Source of the DNA: a virus
Length of the DNA: 64,000 nt
IMG/VR virus record: IMGVR_UViG_3300034121_000527
Span: 1 to 64,000 of that record
Reading direction: 5' to 3' (one strand)
In this document: piece by piece, positions 8,888 to 15,920 of the stretch
How the letters are laid out: every line of letters starts with the position of its first letter
Numbering within the stretch: the first letter of the stretch is position 1
Notes under the pieces: generated by a model
What the model was told of the DNA's origin: nothing
The model's database searches: none
Seen by the model: only the letters and a program-made list of their open reading frames with translations
Made by a program: the position numbers and the translations under genes

Positions 8888-9238
8888 TTAAATGTATCGG
8901 ATGTATGGTTCTCCGGATTCATTATTTCTTCTTTTGGCTGATTTGTACTCGTCGTAGGCAAGTTGGTATAAGTGGTGAAAGTTGTCACCATTGTCGTAAT
9001 TTCTGGTAATGTCATCAAGTGTTTCGGGAAAAAGGGACTTAAAGTAGTTGTAGGAGCTAGAGAAGTCTGCGGGGGCTCCACAATTGTCACAGATTGGCTC
9101 ATCGTAGGCATTGTAGCAGTAACCACAGTGTCCACAATAGTAGTTGTTGTAGTTACTTATATTACAGGGGCAGTCGTCGTTGGGGCAATAGTAATAGTTG
9201 TCGTCGTCGGTTCCGTGGATGTTGTAGTTTCCGGACAT
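8888..9238 (-). CDS. Zinc-ribbon protein with Asn/Tyr/Asp-rich N-terminus (116 aa)
   Basis: Contains two ribbons: CPNDDCPC near residue 18 and CGHCGYCYNAYDEPICDNCGAP at ~35-56 (paired CxxC knuckles). The C-terminus is helical (LFPETLDDITRNY ... QLAYDEYKSAKRRN). The region is heavily biased to AAC, TAC and GAC codons, which makes the +1 frame look like a Thr-rich linker and creates a long antisense frame. I prefer this frame because of the cysteine pairs and the ordinary C-terminus. Start ATG has GGAG 11 bases upstream; the frame stays open for about 30 more codons upstream without a good start. Function unknown. Confidence 0.65.
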   Translation of the reverse strand: MSGNYNIHGTDDDNYYYCPNDDCPCNISNYNNYYCGHCGYCYNAYDEPICDNCGAPADFSSSYNYFKSLFPETLDDITRNYDNGDNFHHLYQLAYDEYKSAKRRNNESGEPYIRYI

Positions 9239-9381
9239 GTTGTTGGTGTCTCCGTTGTAGTTGAGGAAGTTGTTGTAGGCAATTATGGAAGGGTCGTCGT
9301 CGTAGATACTTCGGGTGGTAGCGATGTTGTCACCTCAGTTGTAGTCGTTGTATTTACTGGATTACCGTTAAAGGATAACAG

Positions 9382-9455
9382 TGCCGGATACGGGAGTTGA
9401 ACCCGTCTACGGGTGTTTATAAGACACCTTGCATCAACCGGACGCATCATCCGGC
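9382..9455 (-). tRNA. tRNA-Ile (anticodon UAU)
   Basis: Full cloverleaf on the minus strand: acceptor GCCGGAT/ATCCGGC, D stem TGCG/TGCA with GG in the loop, anticodon stem GGTGT/ACACC with loop CTTATAA, five-base variable loop and T arm ACGGG-TTCAACT-CCCGT. Loop position 34-36 reads UAU, which decodes AUA (Ile). Discriminator A at 9382; CCA is not encoded. Bacteria normally read AUA with a lysidine-modified CAU tRNA, so a UAU tRNA is unusual. Confidence 0.93.
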
Positions 9456-9463
9456 TAGCCGGG

Positions 9464-10060
9464 TTATTTAGCTATAGCATGTATAGCAAATTGCCAATGC
9501 CATTTACCAACAACTGGCCAAGTAATACCAGTATTTTCATCATGCCACCATTTAGCTTCAGTGTCATTAGGTATTTTATTAAAATAATCAGTTATTTCAG
9601 AAAAACCTAAGTTAGTTAGCAAACTATGCACTCGGTCATGGTGACAATTCCAATGATGTGCAGCTCCATCCCAAAATTCATGTTCTCTATCTGGTTGGTA
9701 GTTGTGTTCTTGGTGTTCCAGGGTAGAAAGTACCATGTGCCAGGGTTCTAATCCATCTTTCCATCTATTAATTGTCTTATATACGTCTGGGCCAACAATT
9801 AAAATTGGGGCATTTGGCTTTGCAACTCTTTTTATCTCTAAAAGGAAGCTATTTACAGATTTCCAATCAATATGTTCAATAACATGCCCTAAGTAGACAG
9901 CATCAAAATGGTTATCTGGAAAAGGATATGGTTCTCCAGGAAATACAACGACATCTGGTTTAGTTGTGGCACTAGACCATACATCAACATTTACCCAACC
10001 CTCTGCGTAGTGCGTTCCGCAGCCTGCATTTAGTAATAATTTACTATTGTTTTGTGACAT
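9464..10060 (-). CDS. SAM-dependent methyltransferase (198 aa)
   Basis: Class I methyltransferase fold (Methyltransf_11 type). Motif I is LLLNAGCGTHYAEGWVNVDV at residues 8-27 (GCG binds SAM, the final Asp binds the ribose). It is followed by FDAVYLGHVIEHI at ~52-64 and LLEIKRVAKPNAPILIVGPD, the post-motif strand. The second half is rich in His/Trp (HEFWDGAAHHWNCHHDRVHSLL), probably forming the substrate site. Such proteins in phages often act on sugars or small molecules; the substrate is not known. Follows AAGGAG. Confidence 0.8.
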   Translation of the reverse strand: MSQNNSKLLLNAGCGTHYAEGWVNVDVWSSATTKPDVVVFPGEPYPFPDNHFDAVYLGHVIEHIDWKSVNSFLLEIKRVAKPNAPILIVGPDVYKTINRWKDGLEPWHMVLSTLEHQEHNYQPDREHEFWDGAAHHWNCHHDRVHSLLTNLGFSEITDYFNKIPNDTEAKWWHDENTGITWPVVGKWHWQFAIHAIAK

Positions 10061-10094
10061 TTTGTGCAGCTCCTTGTGTTAGAGGAGAATTCTA

Positions 10095-10421
10095 TCACAT
10101 TGGACCACTCACATCGCAACAACCCGCACTATCACAGCTACATGATCCTATTGCATGCAGGAAATTAGCCTTTTTACTTGGCCAAGTGCCTGAAATACTA
10201 GTTGAAGGGACCATTACGTCACCTTGTTCATCCATAATATTTTGATCAGATGCCGATGCGTCTGCAATCATTGCAGATGTAGCTACTTTTCTTTGATTTT
10301 TTTCTTTTATAGACGGGTTATTAGACGGTTTTTTGTACTTTTTTACTGATGCAGCGTCAGATCTTGAGTATGGATCGTTAGGATTACCCTGATAATTGCC
10401 ATGTTTGTCAATATAACCCAT
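10095..10421 (-). CDS. Hypothetical protein with Cys-rich C-terminus (108 aa)
   Basis: Basic, low-complexity N-terminal half (MGYIDKHGNYQGNPNDPYSRSDAASVKKYKKP) and a C-terminus ending CSCDSAGCCDVSGPM, with five cysteines in eleven residues that could bind metal or form disulfides. Not recognised. Belongs to the run of small minus-strand genes to 14133. Confidence 0.6.
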   Translation of the reverse strand: MGYIDKHGNYQGNPNDPYSRSDAASVKKYKKPSNNPSIKEKNQRKVATSAMIADASASDQNIMDEQGDVMVPSTSISGTWPSKKANFLHAIGSCSCDSAGCCDVSGPM

Positions 10422-10430
10422 AAATTCTCA

Positions 10431-10982
10431 CTAATCTGTCAATTTTGTGTTAGGTTGAGACAATTTAGGGGCTTTATCAGGGTTGTCAGCATAATACTGA
10501 CGAACTTTGGCCAGTCCTTCATTTTCAATCTCTTTAACACGCTCTCCAGTAAGGTTAAATTGCAGACCAACTTCATCATGTGTTCGTGGTCTGTTCCTAT
10601 CTAAGCCAAGACGCATACGAATAACGTCATGTTCATGCTCATTAAGGCCCGGAAGCATGCTAGAAGTCTCATTAACAGTCATGCTTGACTGTGCTGGGTG
10701 TGTTCCTTCTTGCCTACCTACTACTGCAGCGGGGTCTGTACCATGTGCAAGATACTTAGAAACTGCTGCTTCTGGAAGTTCAGTGTCATCTAAATCTGAT
10801 GATCCGGCTCTTTCATCTAACCGACGTGTGGTTGTTGCATCAATTTCATCTCTACTTCTACGGTAAGTGTCAATAGACGCTTGTGTAAAGCCAGTTCTTG
10901 CTTGTAATCTTGGAGTCCTGCGATAGATCTTTTGCATACGTCCACGACTATCACTATATTCTTGTGGATGAAAACTAGTCAT
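10431..10982 (-). CDS. Sigma-70 region 4-like DNA-binding protein (183 aa)
   Basis: Residues ~109-161 (LPGLNEHEHDVIRMRLGLDRNRPRTHDEVGLQFNLTGERVKEIENEGLAKVRQ) follow the sigma-70 region 4 pattern: L-x-x-x-E-x-x-V-I-R-x-R-x-G-L, then T-x-x-E-V-G-x-x-F-x-L-T-x-E-R-V-x-x-I-E, then A-L-x-K-V-R. This domain is the helix-turn-helix that reads the -35 element. No region 2 is present; residues 1-105 are Arg-rich and unlike any sigma region I know. It could redirect host RNA polymerase to late promoters or act as an anti-host factor. Its place among late-strand genes is notable. Family assignment is firm for the HTH, role is inferred. Confidence 0.8.
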   Translation of the reverse strand: MTSFHPQEYSDSRGRMQKIYRRTPRLQARTGFTQASIDTYRRSRDEIDATTTRRLDERAGSSDLDDTELPEAAVSKYLAHGTDPAAVVGRQEGTHPAQSSMTVNETSSMLPGLNEHEHDVIRMRLGLDRNRPRTHDEVGLQFNLTGERVKEIENEGLAKVRQYYADNPDKAPKLSQPNTKLTD

Positions 10983-10984
10983 TT

Positions 10985-11416
10985 TTACTTACGTGAACCT
11001 TTAGGCATCTTGCGGGTGTCGTTAATAAACTTACCTGCCACTCCAAGAGCAGCTCCTACTGCTGCTCCCTTCATCATTTGTGGGGTGTCCATAACTGGGA
11101 GGTTTTCTGCGGGATGGCCAACTTCACCAGCGGCTAGGTTTACACCTCCGCCAAGAACAGCTGCTCCTGCAGTAGCGCCTAGTACTGCAGCAGTACCATA
11201 ACCACTATTAGCAAGTTGATTTCCAGCGTTAATAGACGATTGTTTAATGCCATCAGCAGTCATTAGTGGGGGAACTTTTCCAGTTTTGTGACCCATAATG
11301 GCATCTGCTTCAGCAGCAGTCCTACGTTGCTTACCATTTAAATATTTGGTACTTCTAAAATTACCATGTGGGTGTTCTCCACCAGATCCACCTCTGAGTA
11401 TGTCTTTAATTCCCAT
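10985..11416 (-). CDS. Gly/Ala-rich protein with hydrophobic stretches (143 aa)
   Basis: N-terminus MGIKDILRGGSGGEHPHGNF resembles that of the protein at 37069-37494 (MAIKDSMRGGGNAGRGDNPH). Residues ~72-95 (GYGTAAVLGATAGAAVLGGGVNLAAG) and ~115-127 (MMKGAAVGAALGVAG) are small-residue-rich hydrophobic segments with GxxxG patterns that could insert in membranes. Not recognised; AAGGAG precedes ATG. A virion-ejected or membrane-active role is possible but unproven. Confidence 0.6.
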   Translation of the reverse strand: MGIKDILRGGSGGEHPHGNFRSTKYLNGKQRRTAAEADAIMGHKTGKVPPLMTADGIKQSSINAGNQLANSGYGTAAVLGATAGAAVLGGGVNLAAGEVGHPAENLPVMDTPQMMKGAAVGAALGVAGKFINDTRKMPKGSRK

Positions 11417-11481
11417 GGAAACTCCTTAAGTTGTTTAGACCATTATAGACTAAGTTGACTTAACCTTCTCGTACTAATTTA

Positions 11482-12294
11482 TCAGTCTGGGAAGTAACCT
11501 TCAGGATCTATTTTAGCCCAAGTTCCTGTTTTAAGGTCAATATGGTCAACCTTTCCCTCTCCTATTGCAGAAGGTAAATGCATTACTTTCAAAAATTGAG
11601 AACCAAGCGTATGTGGATCTAATCTACGCTGTCTATCCATCTTGCCTAGAGATGGATTGTTAATAGACCTACTAACAAGAGCAGATACGTCTGCACTTGT
11701 CCCTTGTCTATTTCTATTAAATTCCTGAAATCTACTACTTATAGTTTTGATAGCATCTTTATAGTTATCATGATGGGTAGCGTCTAGATCAGAATGAGGG
11801 GTATTTCTATCACGATTTAACATGCTCATCAGATAGCCACTTGGAAGGGCAGAAGTAACATCAGTGACGACATCTTTGTATATGTCTCCTGAAAGATTAA
11901 AATCTTCATCAGGTACTCTAGGAATACCAGCAGCAAACTTATGTAGGTATGGTGCACGATGATCCAGTTCGTGCTGTGCACGTGCTCTTACTTCTGGATC
12001 ATGCTCTGTCGCCTGTGAAACTGACTTACGAGCAGATCTAATATGTCCCTCAGTAAGTTGTAGTCCCTCGTCATGACTATTGAAATCTAAATCTTCGTCT
12101 CCATCATATGAATCTTCATAAGAACTTAGTACTTTACTACTAAATTGAGGGTGTGCAGAAGCTAGGTCAATTCCCATACCACTACCAAAGTGTTGAAGTC
12201 TACGTATGTGGAATTCTGGATCGTCAGCCCTACCTGACATACTTGCAGCTGCACTCGGAATAATTAAACCACTTGCATTACGTAAAAGTTCCAT
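11482..12294 (-). CDS. Hypothetical protein (270 aa)
   Basis: Soluble, polar, His/Asp/Ser-rich protein starting MELLRNASGLIIPSAAAS. It has an acidic patch (SYEDSYDGDEDLDFNSHDEG, ~58-77) and helical segments (RSARKSVSQATEHDPEVRARAQHELDH). No catalytic motif or known family can be named. AAAGGA upstream of ATG supports translation. Gene order suggests co-expression with the ADP-ribosyltransferase-like and sigma-4-like genes. Confidence 0.6.
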   Translation of the reverse strand: MELLRNASGLIIPSAAASMSGRADDPEFHIRRLQHFGSGMGIDLASAHPQFSSKVLSSYEDSYDGDEDLDFNSHDEGLQLTEGHIRSARKSVSQATEHDPEVRARAQHELDHRAPYLHKFAAGIPRVPDEDFNLSGDIYKDVVTDVTSALPSGYLMSMLNRDRNTPHSDLDATHHDNYKDAIKTISSRFQEFNRNRQGTSADVSALVSRSINNPSLGKMDRQRRLDPHTLGSQFLKVMHLPSAIGEGKVDHIDLKTGTWAKIDPEGYFPD

Positions 12295-12368
12295 AATTTA
12301 ATCCTTTGTTATGTGACGCCCGTCACTATACGAAATCAGCAGTAGATCTATTTTACAGTATTTTAATG

Positions 12369-12857
12369 TTACTTTACAATAGATCCGGTAACCTTAACTG
12401 CGTCTGGGTCCCATACTGCAACAGTGCTGTAAGGCTTACCTTCTTTATTCACCCCAGAATTTTTATAGCCATGAAACCCGCGAGATTTTAGATACTCGTG
12501 TAAGGCAGTTCCGTCACTGAGAAACTCCCCATCACGATTCGCTTTGACGGTTGCGCCATGGTCCTCTGAGGTGGCCAAACGGGCGTCAGGCGACAATTCT
12601 GCGGTAACCACAGCGCCGGGCTCCAGCGGGGCTTTAACACCGGTATACGGGTCATCATGGTGGCCGCCCGTACGGGGAACTACATCAGTGGCGTAGTCTG
12701 AAGCTTCGGCAGGGTCTTCAGTGAAGTACATAGCCTGGCCGTACCGTTTACCATTAATAGACGGTCTAGTGGTATCAAACCCATCAGTCAGTATGCTGTT
12801 AGCACTGGCCAGTGATGTGCCATGGTACAAAGCAAACTGTTTGGGACTAAGAGTCAT
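12369..12857 (-). CDS. ADP-ribosyltransferase-like protein (162 aa)
   Basis: Begins with the ART-fold signature ALYHGTSLASANSILTDGF (His12 in YHGT), followed by RYGQAMYFTEDPAEASDYA (Tyr44). These are the first two positions of the H-Y-E triad that bind NAD+ in PARP/DTX-type enzymes. The C-terminal VAVWDPDAVKVTGSI matches the closing strand of small phage and bacterial ART-like domains. The third catalytic residue is not obvious. The DNA looks richer in G+C than its neighbours, hinting at separate acquisition. T4 packs comparable enzymes (Alt) into the virion to modify host RNA polymerase; whether this one does so is inference. Confidence 0.65.
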   Translation of the reverse strand: MTLSPKQFALYHGTSLASANSILTDGFDTTRPSINGKRYGQAMYFTEDPAEASDYATDVVPRTGGHHDDPYTGVKAPLEPGAVVTAELSPDARLATSEDHGATVKANRDGEFLSDGTALHEYLKSRGFHGYKNSGVNKEGKPYSTVAVWDPDAVKVTGSIVK

Positions 12858-13165
12858 ACCGGTGGTCTACTTAGCTTAGGGGTCATTCTATACATAGAGG
12901 GATTACCCTTCTCATTTGTATACTTCATAATTCTTCCACGTGGATGATTATTTACTATCTTTGACCTGGTATCCCACGATTGCTCAGTATTGTGAACGTA
13001 TATCCCTGATCCTGATATTCTATCAATTTCTTTTGGTATTATTGCTCGCTGCAATTCTCCATACTTGTTATTTCCATCAGGGTTGTATGTATTCCAGCGA
13101 CGGTGTTGATCCATAGCCATATACCCAAAGTCACCGTAGTCACCAAATTGATCAGGGTTAAGCAT
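12854..13165 (-). CDS. Hypothetical protein (103 aa)
   Basis: Tyr/Asn/Arg-rich soluble protein (MLNPDQFGDYGDFGYMAMDQHRRWNTYNPDGNNKYG) ending KLSRPPV. Its stop overlaps the start of the ADP-ribosyltransferase-like gene by four bases, so the two are probably coupled in translation; it could be a partner or immunity-type protein for that enzyme. Not recognised. Confidence 0.6.
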   Translation of the reverse strand: MLNPDQFGDYGDFGYMAMDQHRRWNTYNPDGNNKYGELQRAIIPKEIDRISGSGIYVHNTEQSWDTRSKIVNNHPRGRIMKYTNEKGNPSMYRMTPKLSRPPV

Positions 13166-13171
13166 TACTAC

Positions 13172-13471
13172 TTATGCTTTTTCGTTAGTTCCACCGATAG
13201 GCATAGCTGGAGCAGCATAGTTGTCATTATGACGATTCTTGAATGCACGACCTATCGTCTTAGCGGAACCTTCTGCTGTAGTTCCCTCCTCATTAGGAGG
13301 GGAGTCACGCAGAGTACGGTAACCATCAAGGTCATTTTGCAACCCTTCTGGAGTTTCATCAGGCATACCACCTGCGCGTTCCCAATACCTATTTGCTTGG
13401 GTAGCCATCAGGTGGGCTAACCTGGTAACTTGACGTCCTGGGTGTCTTGAAGTGTCTTCGCCTCTGGCCAT
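13172..13471 (-). CDS. Hypothetical protein (99 aa)
   Basis: Small, Arg/Asn/Gly-rich (MARGEDTSRHPGRQVTRLAHLMATQANRYWERAGGMPDET...). Clear AAGGAG site before ATG. No recognisable domain. Composition resembles the disordered proteins of the 34.6-38.3 kb block. Confidence 0.6.
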   Translation of the reverse strand: MARGEDTSRHPGRQVTRLAHLMATQANRYWERAGGMPDETPEGLQNDLDGYRTLRDSPPNEEGTTAEGSAKTIGRAFKNRHNDNYAAPAMPIGGTNEKA

Positions 13472-13509
13472 GGTGTAGCTCCTTAGTTACGGAATAGGTC
13501 TATTATATC

Positions 13510-14133
13510 TCAGTTTAGAATATGATCGTCAAACTCACCGGTATACATATTAAAATACCTAGGGTTTTCTATAGGTCCGGCAGATGTGCTTCCTACCTTC
13601 AAGTGGCTTGTTGAACCATCTAAAAAATGAGCTTTACGTCCAAGCACCGCGTCGGTATCAACTCCATGTTCTTTGAGAACATCCATAGTTCTTTCACGGT
13701 TTGCTTCTGCACCTATTACATCCCCTGTATGAGGATCTGCACGTGGTCTATCTCTTAGTACTTTGTCAACATGCTCTTTAGCACCTTCTTCATTTAAACC
13801 TATGTGGTCCCCTTCAGTCCATGCTTTTCCACCACTGTATAACCCCCATGGAGCAGCACTAACTGTAGCTTCGTGACCTTTTTCTTTAGCACTACCGACT
13901 TGACCAATAGAAAGACTAGCTGGTATTTTTCTATTTTTTAAAGGTATATCTGCACGTAAGTTACTACCATAATGTTCATCATAAGGGGTATGCCTATACT
14001 CTGGCTGACCTATTGGAACTACATGACCAGTTGGCAGGTGGGCAAACCCCGGGGTAATATCAACACCTGTATTTTCTTTCATACTTTGGAGTACACCTCG
14101 CATCTGTTCACCAGTTAGATGTTCATGTGACAT
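13510..14133 (-). CDS. Hypothetical protein (207 aa), last gene before strand switch
   Basis: Start chosen at ATG 14131-14133 because GGAGG sits five bases upstream; a longer frame would use a TTG that overlaps this site. Contains HEHLTGEQMRGVLQSMKENTGVDITPGFAHLPTGHVVPIG and, near the end, ENPRYFNMYTGEFDDHILN. Not recognised. It is the most upstream gene of the minus-strand late module, so the late promoter should lie in 14134-14391. Confidence 0.65.
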   Translation of the reverse strand: MSHEHLTGEQMRGVLQSMKENTGVDITPGFAHLPTGHVVPIGQPEYRHTPYDEHYGSNLRADIPLKNRKIPASLSIGQVGSAKEKGHEATVSAAPWGLYSGGKAWTEGDHIGLNEEGAKEHVDKVLRDRPRADPHTGDVIGAEANRERTMDVLKEHGVDTDAVLGRKAHFLDGSTSHLKVGSTSAGPIENPRYFNMYTGEFDDHILN

Positions 14134-14145
14134 AAGATCCTCCAA

Positions 14146-14391
14146 TTAAGAATAGGTCTATTATAACCTATTTAACGGTTGGGCCGCTTTACGTTATAAC
14201 CGGTTAAGTTGCGGAATAGGGCTATATGGGGGGTGGTGGTTCCTTGGGGGCTGGCCTCTACCGACTACACTTCGCTGGACTCCGCTTAATGGTGGTAGCC
14301 CCGCTCACGCATGGGGCGCCCTCACAAGGGAGTGCTGTGCGTGGGTCAGGTTAGCACGAGTGGTTCGTGCGTTCGTAGCATGGGAGAAAAC
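14146..14391. other. Structured non-coding region between divergent gene blocks
   Basis: No convincing gene. The strand changes here from minus (late) to plus (early). Several inverted repeats are visible: CACGCA (14306-14311) with TGCGTG (14338-14343), enclosing CCCT-CACA-AGGG (14319-14330), and GGGGCT near 14247 with AGCCCC near 14297. The right half is clearly G+C-richer than the surroundings. It should contain the promoters for both flanking units and possibly an operator; none can be assigned confidently. Confidence 0.5.
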
Positions 14392-14967
14392 ATGTCTACT
14401 ATTACCCTGTCCACACTCCTCACGGAAGGTCTACAGTCAGACGGCTCTGCCCTGTCATCTCTTGACAAGGCTAAGTTGGCTTGGCTCAGGATTAGCGAGC
14501 GAGCGAGCGAACTCGCAGGGGCGAAAGCCTCGGCGTTAGACCTCGAACTTGGAAAAGTCGTTTCGACGGCATACGGGGAGAAAGCACTTCCAAAAGGTTG
14601 GGCAAATATCCTCGTCGCTTTCGGGCAATTCTTTCTCAAGACGGCTCCCGTCAAGGAGAACCAGCGGTTCACGGCACTAGATGTGTGGCGCAAAATGGTG
14701 AGCAAGGGCGACCACGAAATTGTGGAAGCACTTATCGCCACTAGCACCACTCAGATGGGCGCATGGACTGCCCTGTGTGCCAAGCCCAAGGTTGAGTCAA
14801 CCGTTACTGACAATGCCAAGGCTGAGGCTGTGGCAAAGGTGTTCCCTCGTTCTGTCAAGAACTTGGAAGTGTTCTTTGCTGTGCCTCGTGCGCAATGGTC
14901 AACTGAGATGTTGATGGTCGAAAAGCAGATGGAAGTGTTCATCGAGCGTTGCTCGAACCACTCCTGA
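14392..14967 (+). CDS. Hypothetical early protein (191 aa)
   Basis: Start at ATG 14392 behind GGGAGAA; an upstream ATG at 14311 lies in the structured leader and lacks a site. The protein (MSTITLSTLLTEGLQSDGSALSSLDKAKLAW...) is Ala/Leu-rich and predicted all-alpha, including KAKLAWLRISERASELAGAKASALDLELGK. Codons are G+C-richer than in most of the window. It forms its own transcription unit, closed by the terminator just downstream. Not recognised; a first-expressed host-takeover protein is possible. Confidence 0.7.
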   Translation: MSTITLSTLLTEGLQSDGSALSSLDKAKLAWLRISERASELAGAKASALDLELGKVVSTAYGEKALPKGWANILVAFGQFFLKTAPVKENQRFTALDVWRKMVSKGDHEIVEALIATSTTQMGAWTALCAKPKVESTVTDNAKAEAVAKVFPRSVKNLEVFFAVPRAQWSTEMLMVEKQMEVFIERCSNHS

Positions 14968-14983
14968 GTGCTTGGAAAAGAGT

Positions 14984-15018
14984 GCCTCCACCCTTATGGG
15001 TGGGGGTGCTTTTTTTTT
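14984..15018 (+). terminator. Rho-independent terminator
   Basis: Stem CCTCCACCC / GGGTGGGGG with a four-base loop and one G-U pair, followed by nine T. It ends the single-gene unit 14392-14967. Confidence 0.9.
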
Positions 15019-15040
15019 GCCCATTTTTCCCCTGAAACTT

Positions 15041-15068
15041 TTGGGCTCTGTACACATTTTCATAGTGT
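15041..15068 (+). promoter_or_regulatory. Possible promoter (TTGGGC - 16 - TAGTGT)
   Basis: Directly after the terminator, a weak -35-like TTGGGC is followed 16 bases later by TAGTGT. The second terminator at 27345-27400 is also followed by TAGTGT with a -35-like TTGTCT 15 bases upstream, which supports the pair as a phage promoter. No mapped start is available. Confidence 0.4.
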
Positions 15069-15099
15069 GTAGAGCATAGGTGAGCGCTGTGTGGCGCTG

Positions 15100-15135
15100 G
15101 ACTAGCCTGCGTCGCAAACGTGATTGCGTCAAGGG
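15100..15135 (+). promoter_or_regulatory. Conserved post-terminator motif, copy 1
   Basis: Shares GACTAG, then CGTCGCAAaCGTGAT, then GTC and AAGG in the same order with 27438-27475, with only small gaps between blocks. In this copy CGCAA and TTGCG can pair. Both copies lie just after a terminator and before a plus-strand unit, so an operator or leader-RNA element is inferred. Confidence 0.6.
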
Positions 15136-15171
15136 TGACGTCCTATGGGTGTGACATATGTAACAGTGATG

Positions 15172-15183
15172 TGACAATTGTCA
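15172..15183. promoter_or_regulatory. Perfect palindrome, possible operator
   Basis: TGACAATTGTCA is its own reverse complement, and the flanking TGTGACA is repeated just upstream (around 15150). Its TTGTCA half could also serve as a -35 with CATAAT 18 bases downstream. Either a repressor site or a second promoter; unproven. Confidence 0.4.
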
Positions 15184-15530
15184 TACCTACCCTAAATACC
15201 TCATAATGTGGCAAATGTCACTAAGATTTGGCCTATGAGTGGGCCTATAGCGTGGTTGAGCACCAATATTGCGGTGCAAGCCCTGCTACAAGCACTACTA
15301 CCCCCATTCAGTAGTTGCTATCGCTACATTGCTCCCATGATGTAGTGAGTCCACTGCATAGGTGAGTCAGTGAGTGAGTTGCGCATACCATTGCATGCAC
15401 CACCACTGACAAGATCATCACTGTCTCTACCATTGACTAGAGCAGTGCTTATACCTTCTCCTATATAAAAGGGGAAGGTTAATCGGTTTGGGCGAAAAAA
15501 GTCGTCCATTGAGTGCCTGAGGAGGCATAT

Positions 15531-15914
15531 ATGTCAGTAATGGAAAGGGAACACGCCCAATATACGGCGTTGTATCCAACATCAGATATCCATGACGCTT
15601 GGGTGTGGCACACCCTGAGTGGTTCACACTACTCATATCATGGATTCAATGTGTGGCAACACCATGATAATGGTGAACTGGAAGTTGTGTTACGTAATGT
15701 AGCAGAATACTGGTTCCCTGAAATAGCGGGCTTTCGCCCGTTCTTCATGGCTGAGTCACCCACCAAAGGAAGATCATACTTCCGTAGTAACTTGGTGACC
15801 TCTTATTCATCTCCTTTATGGCAGATGAAGCGGTCATCTCGGGGCGATGTGCAAACCTGGTTGGTTCTTGATGACCAAGGTTGGGGCACAAGAGAAATGA
15901 TCAGAGCCCGCTGA
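15531..15914 (+). CDS. Hypothetical protein (127 aa)
   Basis: Start ATG 15531 after a strong GAGGAGG site. Trp/Tyr/His-rich protein (MSVMEREHAQYTALYPTSDIHDAWVWHTLSG...), with DAWVWHTLSGSHYSYHGFNVWQHHDNGELEVVL in the middle and DVQTWLVLDDQGWGTREM at the C-terminus. Not recognised. First protein gene of the long plus-strand unit, immediately before tRNA-Met. Confidence 0.7.
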   Translation: MSVMEREHAQYTALYPTSDIHDAWVWHTLSGSHYSYHGFNVWQHHDNGELEVVLRNVAEYWFPEIAGFRPFFMAESPTKGRSYFRSNLVTSYSSPLWQMKRSSRGDVQTWLVLDDQGWGTREMIRAR

Positions 15915-15920
15915 TCAAAC

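Larger units (their letters stand above)
15019..15530 (+). ncRNA. Folded leader / possible non-coding RNA (~0.5 kb)
   Basis: No gene is supported in these 512 bases, but inverted repeats are dense: AGCGC/GCGCT (15073-15088), CGCAA/TTGCG (15113-15128), GCACC/GGTGC near 15260-15278, GTCAGTG (about 15365) with CACTGAC (about 15404), and CCTTCTCC/GGGGAAGG near 15453-15478, all on the strand of transcription. A perfect 12-base palindrome TGACAATTGTCA lies at 15172-15183 and could be an operator instead. The unit probably begins near 15068, giving a ~460-base leader before the gene at 15531. Whether it is one stable RNA or a regulatory leader cannot be told by eye. Confidence 0.5.

Noticed and set aside
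8845-9360. Thr-rich minus-strand frame resembling the linker of the lysozyme-like protein
   Set aside because: It has in-frame stops and arises as the +1 frame of the zinc-ribbon gene region; the cysteine pairs favour the other frame. A decayed secreted protein cannot be fully excluded.
8972-9400. Val/Thr-rich open frame on the plus strand
   Set aside because: Antisense of the AAC/TAC/GAC-rich codons of the zinc-ribbon gene and partly of tRNA-Ile; no start site or family.
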